Below are positions 46,901-58,900 of a stretch of DNA of 64,000 nucleotides, in pieces. The position numbers and the translations under genes were made by a program. Positions within the stretch are counted from its first letter, which is position 1. Every line of letters starts with the position of its first letter. This DNA is from Apoda limacodes (Eukaryota; Arthropoda; Insecta; Lepidoptera; Limacodidae): contig OX291562.1 of assembly GCA_946406115.1 (NCBI GenBank), positions 6,106,001-6,170,000 on the forward strand, in the 5' to 3' direction. The notes under the pieces were generated by a model, which was not told the DNA's origin, did not search any database, and worked only from the letters and a program-made list of their open reading frames with translations.

Positions 46901-49900
46901 CAATTAGCGTAATTAGAAACTAATTATCATTACCAGGATGGCATGATAAATATGAATACTTAAAGTTACGTAATATAGGTTTTGTCATCAAGGCGAAGAA
47001 AATACTTAGCTTAATGTTGTCACTGCTTTGAGAGCAGTTTTTTAAACAGGTGAATTAAAGTCTCCTTAATTTTTTATGTTAAATGTATTTAATAATTAGT
47101 AATTTATTATAAGGCCCACTTTTTGAGGTTTTGTAATCGGCTTAAGAACTTGATATACTGCTGGTTATCCAAACAATCCCTAAAATATTACCAGAAAAGA
47201 CAAGATGCATGTCATATTATTACATCCCATTTATAGAGTGTGTGTACTGATTTTTTTTTCTTTTGCTAGATATCCATCTTTATTATAGACTATTCCTTTT
47301 AATAACTAGCAGTTATTACAGTTTGAGTTAAAACATAGAAATCTTCATGAAATGATAATAAAGTGGAAATAAGTAAGTATTTTGATTTTATTCACGCAAA
47401 CTTATTATTATTTTTGCAAGATGACCCGTTATGTTATTGAAATATATTTATGACACTACATTAACAACTAGTATATACACTACATTCTGATTTTTAACGG
47501 AAGATTTTCCTTAAAATGGATCAAGGAAAACATGCACTTTATTGCTTCCATCGGTCTGAAGCAGTTGTATTTCTTTAATTTTGCGATTTTTAAATTCACA
47601 CTTTTTTCCGAAACTATAAGAACTATACTGTTGAAACTTGGTAAGTAGACGTATTCTGTGAACCGCATTAAGATTTTTACACAAAAATAGAAAAAAAAAA
47701 ACAATAAATTTTTGGGGGCCCCATACTCAAAAATATATGATTTTCATTACCATGCAAACTTCCACCGAAAATAAAATTGGTTTGAACGAGATCTAGTAAG
47801 TAGTTTTTTTTAATACATCATAAATCGTAAACAGCAATTTACCTTTCATTTAATCAACTCAAATATAAAAATATTTTTGTTTGTGTTTGTAGATTACATA
47901 ATTGGTGGGATGAACGTAACCCTCGGTGCGCGAGTCCAACTCGCAATTGGTTGGTTTTTTTTAAATTTTGTATGCACTTTGTGTTCCCGTGTTAATGTAA
48001 GGTTGAAAAATGTTTTTTTGATTGTGATTAAGTCATTTGTACCAAATTTAAAAGATTTTGTTTAAAATTTTGTTTTACTTATACTTTTTTTACTTGTATT
48101 TACGGGTACAATGCCATGCGGGCTAGTAAAGTTAAGTATGATAAGCGGGCAATTTAAATGTTAATTTATTTTAAAGCCAGGTGCATATAAGGCTTTGCCA
48201 CATCGCTTTTGTAAATAGAATAGCGTTGGTTTGATAGAAATATAGGGCACTATGGGCATAAGGATACACTGAAAAAAAAGGATAACAAAACTAGTTTAGC
48301 TATTCGAAATTTACCTAGTAATAAACAAACTTTTGTTATAATTGAACAACTGATTTGCTGCACATAACTCAACACTTTATCTACTATTAGCAAATTAGTT
48401 AAGCAGTCCCCCAGTTATGTTACCACTAGATAAAATTTGTGTTATTGTTAGCTAATCTTTTTTTTCGGTGTAGTCACTGTCGGTGACTGCTTCGTCATGT
48501 TGAAAAACTATTTATACGCGACTAAAACTATACAATTAAAAAAAAAAATTTTAATGCACAATTATATATTGTACAATTTCGTGAACTTGCCATTTACATG
48601 TGTGAAAAAAATATTGTGCGAGATGTTTTGCACCAAAGTAGAATAACAACGTGTTTTTTACTTTGATATTTGTAAAATTATAATATTTACTCACATATTT
48701 AAAGTGAAAATGTTGTAAAGATTTTAAATTACATTTGATTTCAGCAACAGACGTATCTGAGGACGTTTTAGAGGTAAATGCTTCGGAAGGACAGAAATCA
48801 ATTAATTTACTTACCCACACTGGAGCCAACTTTTCACAGTTTTGATTGTTTGTTGCCCTGATTCAGAATAAAACCCAGGAACTTTGTCAATTGTGTACGA
48901 CTACTACGCCACTTCAGTCATTTGTTATATAATTATTAGTCCTTTAAACAAATGCGCACTACAAAAATCCATCTTCTTTTTTTTATATGATTTATAACAT
49001 TTTTCAGGGCGGTATAATATTTTAGTTTGGCCTAGCACAGTGTATGCTAGCCTTAACACAACAGTTAGTATCGTTCATGCTGTGAATAGGATCCCATTAG
49101 GTACGCTAAGCGCTCTAAGCATAATTTTACTCGAGGTCACTTAGGAAATTACCATACCATAGGAATAAATTATGTAAATTCTACAGGGCTATGTGGTACT
49201 CTTTACTCTGTTTTTCTTTCAACACACATTGTGAATAAAAATCTTACCAACTTTTTGCTTTAGTTTATCATTCACATATTATTGATATTTTTTGAAAAAG
49301 TCCTATATACATCGTTCGAAGGGAGATAATAAACAACTACGTATTGGGGCTTATACAATCATTAGTTTTTCATATGCTTATACCTCTTAAAATAAATAAT
49401 TATTGTGGAATAATAAACAAGACCCACTGTTGGGGCATGTCCTACCCTCATAAGCGAGGGTGATTTTGACCATCCACACGCGCGCCCAGTGCGGATGGTG
49501 GACGTCACATACGTCTTTTGCAGGTTTCCTCCGGATGTTTTCCTCCATCGAAAAGCCAGTGGTATGAATAAATAAATCAGTGTACATGAAAAAAAACTCA
49601 TTGGTAACCGCCGACCGCGCACAAGGTAGAGTGTAAAGTATTAATTGAAAAATAAGTTTTAGTCCTTGATTTTTCATCCCTTAAGCAAGACAGCATAAAA
49701 ACAAAACAATAAGTGAAATCAGAAAGATTAAAAGTTTTGAGTGAATATAAGGCAATATTAATTATTAAAGCATGGGCTTTAAATATAAATAAGGCTTTTT
49801 TAACGTATGCTTATGCTATTAAATCAGCGCAGTGTCGTCATGTATTGAGAACGTCAATACTGGTTTATTTGCATGAAATTAAGTTCATTTAAAACAAACT

Positions 49901-52900
49901 TGCCATACAAGATGTTACTTGGCCTTATTCTATTCAAAACCCATTTTCCATTCCCAATGAAAATTATCTAGTTACTAGATGATTATAACATCCATTGCTC
50001 ATACCGTTTTGACTATAATTTTACATACTAACGATTCAAGGAGGCAATTAAGATCTTAACCTTTTAGGAGTTACGATTTAATAAATACGTCCAGATATTA
50101 AAAAACCGAAACCTGGTTAGAGCATACGGCTTAAGATAGTAATTTATTTTGCATATAAGGGTGATAAACTGTCTAAACATCAACGGACCTACATTCTTTG
50201 GGTCTAAAATATGATTAGTTCTAATTATCTTAGCCTGTAGACTAGATGTACACTGATGAACGTAGACCTCCCCTATGCATTTCCATAACACCCAGTTTGG
50301 AGTCGCTGGTGTCCGGTGGCTGTCACAATACGTTTCGGTTTTTCATTCTGTGGACGCCGACCACCTTTTATTTCCCTTTGGTTATAAATACAGGTTCCTA
50401 AAATCTAAGTAACTATTAGTTAAGGCTGCGGTATAGGCTAGAACGCGAAAATACGCCGTTTTTGTGCATATTTTGTGGCTAAACTATAGCATCTAAAGGA
50501 TTGAAAAAAAAATATGTTACGAAACATGCTTTTGTCTAGTGCATTACCTTAGTGAGTGATTTTCATTTATTGTAATTAATGCAATAAAAAATCTGGAAGT
50601 GACCATTGTTTCAACACTTGTGCAAATTTTTAAAGCGTATTTTGCTTTTGCTTGCAATTAAAGTTGGTTAAATAATTAGAATAGCTTATCATATAGTGCC
50701 TGGACTCTAATTTGTAGCAAAAAGTCAATAAATGTGACTACAAAACGGTATAACGTTAAATTCCATACAAAAAATTAAAAGTTTCAAGGCGTTACGGTAT
50801 AAATTACTTAAGAAGTATATAATATATATATCTCATAGTAATGTATATGACATTATTTAATGATTTATAGTTTGCATTTACATACACAACGTTAGAATTA
50901 CAGAAATTACCTTTCTGGCCTATATCGCCCTCTTAAGGAAATAGTATAAAATGAAGTTCCAACAGTTCAATAGTATAAATAATGCGATGACATTAGGTAG
51001 TCTATTCTACGAAACGTTTTATCTTCCTCATAAAATAAAATTGCAGAATATTGCATGATCAAATAAAAAGGTGGCCCTTTTTATATCTCTAACTTTGCTT
51101 CATGGCCGTAAAAGTCTTTAGGTACTTGACTAGTCATATTCAGATAGATCAGTTTTGCTTTAACGGTGATTGAGTGAATAAATGATTGATATAAATAAAT
51201 AAAAAAGCTACCATTGCGTGCATTAATGTCCATCTTTAACTGCAGAACGAACATTTATGTATAGAAACGCTTGCAAATTTTGCCGAAGCTCCTGTTTCGC
51301 CTGGGGTTCACCAGCTAGTCTGCCGGTGGTGCGCGGTGTCAGCGGCTGCGAGTGGACAGGTCCTGTTGACCTACCCTCACTTTGTCTTTATACTTGTTAC
51401 GGTGTCCTTGGGTGCGTTCGACGACAAAACGCGAGAGTTTTATTTCCCGATCACCAGATCTCATGCGGGGAACAACTTGTATCCATCCTCACGATTAAAG
51501 GTTTTTTGATTTCAATCGCTTTGCGGACCATACTTTCGCCGGACAAATCCTTAGGCTGGTGGAGCCCAATCAAATTAGAATTTGAGTTGTTGATGTTCCA
51601 CCGCTATCGCTGATTTTTTTGTCTGGTATTTTTTTTTTTTGTATTTACAATTAAATTATTTTCAGGCCTTAGGAAATATGTACTTCGCTCATTCGTCGCT
51701 TACAGACCTCAAAATATGGGATTTCGAACTGAAGACATACGTCGATGTGTTAGGAAAAGAGATTCACAGCGGCAATATTGAAAAAGTGACAACTAAGGAA
51801 AAGGCAAAATTTCCGCAACATTTTTTTCCCGAAGTAAGCTTTAGTTTAGATGGCAACTATTGTCTTCTACCTTTATTGTGGAAAATACATTATGACGTCC
51901 AAGTTCGTTAGAAGGCAGGAACATTTTATTTCATAGTGTGTTAAGTAATAAGTGAACAGTTTCTTGACTCGCTGTTTCTTGACTTGAGTTGTCTCGCTCG
52001 ACTCTGGTTTGTGTCCGATACGGCGATAAGCTTACCACCAATCACGTTAGAGTGAAGGAATACCATCAGTAAAACGTTTGTGTTGTGCGCAGTATGTTTG
52101 TAATATCTCTGCTAACACCTGCCAATAATAGAGTGATGATATATACTAAAATTACCATAATGACTGGTAATGACGATCCAGACTGGTAATGACGACCATG
52201 GCTGGTAATGACGATAAAGCAACTTGCTTAAGAAAATTTGTAATCCTATTATTAATGGGAAACTTAGACTTTAAAAAAAAAATGGTTGATTTGTCAGCAA
52301 ACAAGTACAGTTGCTAAAAAAGTAACAATTTCCAAAGAAATTGCCGAATTTCTTCAAATTTGATTGTCATATCAGTTTAACGGTTAATTTTGCACAAAAT
52401 TGGGTACAATGATAGCTAAGGTCCGGTGAATGAAACTTTTAACCAATCCATGTGCGAAATTGTTAATAATGTTACTAAGTAGAATCTCTGAGATAGTTTA
52501 GATCCCCGCCACAAATAAATTTCTAGAAAATTAAATTAAACTTTTTTTTTGTTTAAACGTTTAAGGTTTTTCTTGTTTAAACGTTTAAGGTTTTTCTTGC
52601 ATTATTTTTACAGTGCAAATGGTCCCGTAAAGGGTTCCTTCGTACACGATGGATGATTCGCGGCACTGCTGTGGAATTCATAAATATACACCTATTTCAC
52701 GACGCTTCCAATTTGTTAGCGATGGAAAATTTTCCTTCGGTTGGTATATTTTAAGTTTTAATTACAGGATGTTTGTTTAATAATGCATTTTTTACTTACC
52801 AAGAAATCATAAATTATTTTTAATATTATTAAAACTCACTTTGATTAAAATATAAGTATAAATCTAAAAAAACCTAAATAACTTTAAAGTTTCACTAATT

Positions 52901-55900
52901 TTAATACTTTGACGTACTTAATTACGATGTAAATGTCTTCCGATTTCCTGATTTAGAGGGTTCCGTACCTGAAAGGTAATAAGTAACCCTATTACTAAGG
53001 CTTCGCTGTCCGTCCGTCCGTCCGTCTGTCACCAGGCTGTATCTCAAGAACCGTTATAGTTAGACAGTTGAAATTTTCACAAAAGATGTATTTCTGTTGC
53101 CGCTATAATAACAAATACTAAAAAACAGAAAAAAAAATATTTAAGGGGGCTCCCATACAACATACGTGACGATTTTGCTCGTTTTTGTAGATAATGGTAC
53201 GGAACCTTTCGTGCGCGAGTCCGACTCGCACTTGGCCGATTTTTTTTATATATTTTTTATTTTATTTTAAGGTGTATTGTCGAAGCCGGCGGCGTGCCTT
53301 ACGTCACACCTTACGACACTTACATTCAGACGTCAACGCCGCTCCATATTTCATTTTTGGTGACTTTAACTTTAGAACTGACACTGGTGGAGTAGTCAAG
53401 GTAAAAACTTCCCTGATAATAAAATCTAATCATTACGAACTAGCTGAGTTCCGCAGTTTTACCTTCAGAAAATCTAATCTCGTAGTAACTTTCGCTCGAG
53501 ATCAAAATTTCCTGTGCAATTCTACGGCCCATACATTATGTCCTTGCATAATATCTAATCTCATGTGAAATTATTGTTTCTATAATTCGCACTAACGTCT
53601 CAATAGATTTTTTACAGGGAATAGATTTTCACAGCTACTTCTTGAAAAAAAAGTTTTCCTTATATAATTTGTAATGGAAGCGATTTTAAAGTGTTCTAGT
53701 TCTTAGTGTTTTTAAATTTGAATTAGTTTATTATACAACATATATTAAACTTGTTTAATAACCATAAGGTTACCTTTGTGTTTTGGGTAACTGATCCATA
53801 CATTGTATTATGTAGGGGGAAAATATTTATAGCATTTATTAAATAAATAAACAAATATATATAACAAATTTTGGTCCTTACACATAGCGCCATCTGGTCC
53901 AAAACTCAGCAAAGCTTGCACTATGGATATTAGGCAACGGGTACAAATACATATAGAATCCCTTTTTATTATAAACATAAAAAAAATCCCGTTTCAAGAC
54001 AAACATAGCATAAAATTTTGACTTGTGCGGAAATCGAAGACACACCCCTTGATTCACCAATCGGGTTATTACCTTTAAGTAAATTTGAATTGTCTGAAAA
54101 ACACTATGTAATTAACACTAATTTCACAAATATATAAATAATATTTTTTTTACATAAGTTCCCTGAGACTAAGCGAACCTATAGTGTAAGCTTTAAAAAT
54201 AATTTTAATATCTATGAAAAATAACATAGTTAAGTTTATTTTAATTTGCAGAAAGTAACTGAAGAGCTGTCAGCGAACAGAGTTCAAAATGGTACTAGTG
54301 TAGATTCATCGCGGTTACAATATAAGTCTCGGTTTGACGACAGAGTGGTGCTAACCGTAGGCAAGAAGGAGTTTTGTCACGTTGATCATCAGAAGATATT
54401 CCGAGAGCCTTGGGTGAGCTGTAAAATCAATTTCTTTTTGTAATAAGCTTACGGCCCGCCCGAGGTTCAGCGTTCGCTGTAGCCTGTGGTTCCTTGTAAC
54501 ACCTAGGGCATTTCTCACGGTTAACAGACCTTTAAATATCTAATCATTCCCTTCTTGAAGAATCCCATTCTGTGATTTTTTATTATTGTCAAATAGTCTT
54601 AGGTATTTATAGTAAAACAACAAACTTTTGCATGAAATGCAAAAAGGTCATTTGTGGGACGCGCAACAAGTGTTCAAATTGTGTCAAATAAACAAATATA
54701 TATAAATATTGGGCTTCAGTGATAACTGACTAACTGAGACTGTCAGTATTTCGTGCGACAGAGACGAGACAGTGTTTTGGCAGCTTTTTATAGTTAGCTG
54801 ATTATAAGTATTTCGTGCGACACAGACCACGCTCCACGAAGCGAAACTAGTGGACTATCTCTGTGCTCTAAAACTCGATGTGTAATATTTATTGCCTGGT
54901 ACTGTACCAACATAAAACTGCTGATATATATGTTATTTGGGTCAATAAATTGTACGATCTAAAAGTACATTGCTGAGGTCGGCGTTAATATATGTCTTAT
55001 TGTAAGGAAGCGTAAGTTCTGCTACAATAGAGTAGATTGTTTTGGTTAGTTGATTTTATTTGATGCGTTTTAGGGTTCCGTACCCAAAGGTTAATTAGTG
55101 GAACCCTATTACTAAGACTCCGCTGTCCGTCTGTAACCAGGTTGTATCTCATGAACCGTGATAGCTAGACAGTTGAAATTTTCAGAAAACATGTACTTCT
55201 GTTGCCGCTATGACAACAAATAGTAAAAAACAGAATAAAATAAATATTTAAGGGAGCTCCCAGGCAACAAACGTGATTTTTTTGCTCGATATTGATAACG
55301 GCAACAGGTAGACGCTTGAAATATTCACAGAACATTAAAACAAATATTTAAATAGATAATGGTACGGAACCCTTCGTCCGCGGGTCCATCTCGCACTTGG
55401 CCGATTTTTCTAATTTATATTCAAATTAATATTGTTAAAGGATATTTGACTATATGTCAATGTATATAAGGCTGATATTGCAGCTGCAACGTTTCGACAG
55501 AGAGCTAGAGGCATTGCGGCCGCATCTATACGAATTCCCTGTCAAATTCCCACCATCGTACCCGTTCGAAGAAAATGTGCAGCTACCTACACATTATATG
55601 AAAACTAGGTTTGTAATTATAATATAATTTATAAAATTTAAGCATTTCGAGGTCAATTTTGATGCAACCTTTTTATAAAAGCCTTTTCACTACGGTACTT
55701 GACTATAACGAAAAAGGGACAACAACCGACAGAGAGAGAGAGAGAAAGAGATAAATTTGAAGAAATAACAGAATGTCCGCATTCGAAGACTTTTAATTTT
55801 GACTTATATCACTTGTACTAAGTTACATGCGATTTTTAGAAAAGTTGCGTTAAAAAATAGTGGTGTATTTGGGAAAATTTATGAATTAATTAAAGAATAT

Positions 55901-58900
55901 AAGAAAGTCACATCTAAAATGCATTTTATCAAAATAACAAATAAACGTTAATCATGTTTTCATATATTTTATTTTATCACAGATGTCCAGCGTGGTGCGA
56001 TAGAATACTCCTCTCTCAATCGGCTCGGGTACTTGTGCAGAATCAGGAAACGAGATCTGGTGAAAATAAGCATTTGCATACATCCAGGTTAGTGACAAAA
56101 AGAGGGAAGCACTATTATGTACCAATTAAGTGTTTTATTTTTTTAATATTAAAGAAATCCACATTTTTTTCTTTGTATATCCTACTAATATAAGAAAGTT
56201 AAAGTTTGTTTCTTACTCAATCACGCCGCAACAGTGCATCCAATTTGGTGCAGAGATAGTTGAGGTGACGGAGAAGAACATATTTTGTCGCGGAAAATTC
56301 AGAATGTACAGCTATAGCTTGCTATAGCAGATAAGAAGTTTCCTATGCCAATAGCAAAATTTAGGGCAGGTGGAGTCGCGAGCAAAGGCTAGTCTGTCAT
56401 ATTGTTCAGTAATTGTTTTTATCAAAAATAAAAATGTCAACATATAAAAATATATACAGTTAATTTATTTTTCAACGATGGATATTTTCAGTAGTGCTTT
56501 TTCATTATTATATCACTGTTGCAGGAAGTCTGTCGCAGATTCAACGGATAGTAGTGGTAGAGTCTCATCTTCAGATAGTAGTCCAGCCAGATCAGCGTCT
56601 CCCAAGAGACAAAATCACCAGGTAATTAAATAACTTTTATGTAACAGTAACTTTTACATTAAAAAAAACACACACATTTAAGCATATAAAGTTTTTTCGT
56701 TCGTTTTGTTATTGAATCGTCAAAACAATTATGAATTAGTAGTATGAAAAAATATATTGAGTGTGATTACAATAAAAAAATATTTATGTATATTTATTTG
56801 TTTATTTTTACGAAATTTTGTTTTGTTATTTTTGGCCATTTGAGTAAATTTATAATTGTTTTGTTTTCAATTAGTAGTATAACCCGATCAGCAAAACCTT
56901 AAAAAATTAAAATTAAATATTATTGTATGTAGGAAAGAGTTCGTAAGGTAAGGGCATAGTAAGTCCAGCTTAATCAGCGTCTCCTAGAAGACACAGTCAT
57001 GACGCACAGTTTTTAATGGGAGTGTACTGTGTACTCTTTTCGGTAAAATAAAAATAAAAAGAAACTTACACTTTTGCGGCCGTTTTTGCTTTACACCTGA
57101 CTAAGAAATGCGTTGTCCAGTCTCTATGTCTATGGGTAAAATTGCAAATATTTTTTTTCAGTCTAGTCCAGGGAAAATTTTCGAGAAGAAGACCAGCGTT
57201 GCGGACTTCGATGCTTTGTCAGTTCCAGGAATAAACATCAGCCGAAAGAGCATAGCAGATCCGACGAGTGTTCAGCAAGCTATGAGCGCTAGGTAATATA
57301 TTTTTTTACGATCGGTCTCTTGTATACTATAGCACGGACGCGAAGCACAAAGAATTTCGTACATAGACCTATTACTTTTTAGTCTGCGTCAGTTGTCAAA
57401 TAATAGTAATTTTTGATGACAGCAGTCGGTCATCGCATCTGTGCGAGCGCGACGGCAAATGATATGCGCGTGCAACAGTGACATATAGTGACCTGTCATT
57501 GAACGAAATTCTTCGTGCATCGCGTCCGTACTATAGAATAAAATAACACCATCTGTTATTACTTTTAGTTACTACGTGAAACTAAAGCTTAAATCTGTGG
57601 CTAAACTTCTCAAGACTGAAATAACTGTTGTATCGCTACGTTGTTAGTCCCAATCCTTACGAAGTTGTATATATGACGATATTAATATTAATAATGTTAT
57701 CTATTAAGTCTGACTTACGAAAAACATAGTTTGTGTGTATAAAAGAAAGAACTGACTCACTGATTGATTGCTTTAATAACATATCAACGCACAGCCCAAA
57801 CCGCTGGGTCTAGAAGCTTAAAAATTTAACATGTGGGTTTCTTACTTGACGTAGGGCTCCACTAAGAAAGGATGTTGCAAAATTCATTTCCTAAAGGGGT
57901 AAAATGGAGGTTGGAAGTTTGTATAATTTGGTTAATGCATACAAATTGGTATTTGGCCTTTAAAGATTATCATGTTTTACCTTTTTGAAAATCATCCCCT
58001 AGGGGCAAAACAGGGAATGACAGTTTCTATAAGTTTCTATAAAAGGACTACTTGGGTTCCGTAGTTAAACAAGGACTTTATATCACAGCCATTTTATTAA
58101 GAGACTATGTGGTTACCAATCTGAAAGAACAATGGCAGACTACCATGTGTATTCTGTACCACATGATGACTGTCGTATTTCTACGCGTGTGTATGTGTGT
58201 TTTAATAGCTTATAGCAAGTATAATTGTTGTATATTTTTGCAAGTTGGGATTATACCTTTTACTAAAACAACCTCAAAACGGCCAAAACTATGAAGTACA
58301 ACGATTGTGGCAATGCTATATTAGTGTAGCTCCTCATGGCTTTTCGAACTTCAAAAATAAAGCTGTGACAATCATAAACTGTAATCAGAACCATAACTAC
58401 AGCAACATACATCTCTTTCTAACGCATTAGTGTGTGTACGGAAATCAAGGAATCAAGAATACGTTTCGTTTTCGCGTTTTAAATTAAAATTTTATCAAAA
58501 AAAAAACATTTTTTTTCTCTATATAATTTTTATTTTTATAACGCTTATAATGAACACCATTAATAATCTTAAAACTGACCCAAATTCGACTAACATACGC
58601 TTCGTATTAATATGGTTAATGTAGCATCTAGACTGCCATTCTTGCGGTTTACGTTTAGGTAATTGTATCCGCTATAAAATATGTACCATTTAAGAGAAAA
58701 AAAAAAATAATGGTGCCCGTTACCTTTAATAACCCTAGCTTATAGACTATGTAAGAAAATAGCTAATTTTATCATAGTTTCTTATTTGCTTACAGATCTT
58801 CTGAATCGGATGGCTCTCCCGTTCGTCGCAAACTAGTCAGGAACCAGTCAGAAGGTTCCCCAAAACCAAACGACGTTCTGTCCTCAGAGCTAAGGCGATT

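Noticed and set aside
51257..51613. 118-aa + strand open frame of higher GC
   Set aside because: The opposite strand shows Penelope-like residues (RKAIEIKK, NREDGYKL), so this is a shadow.
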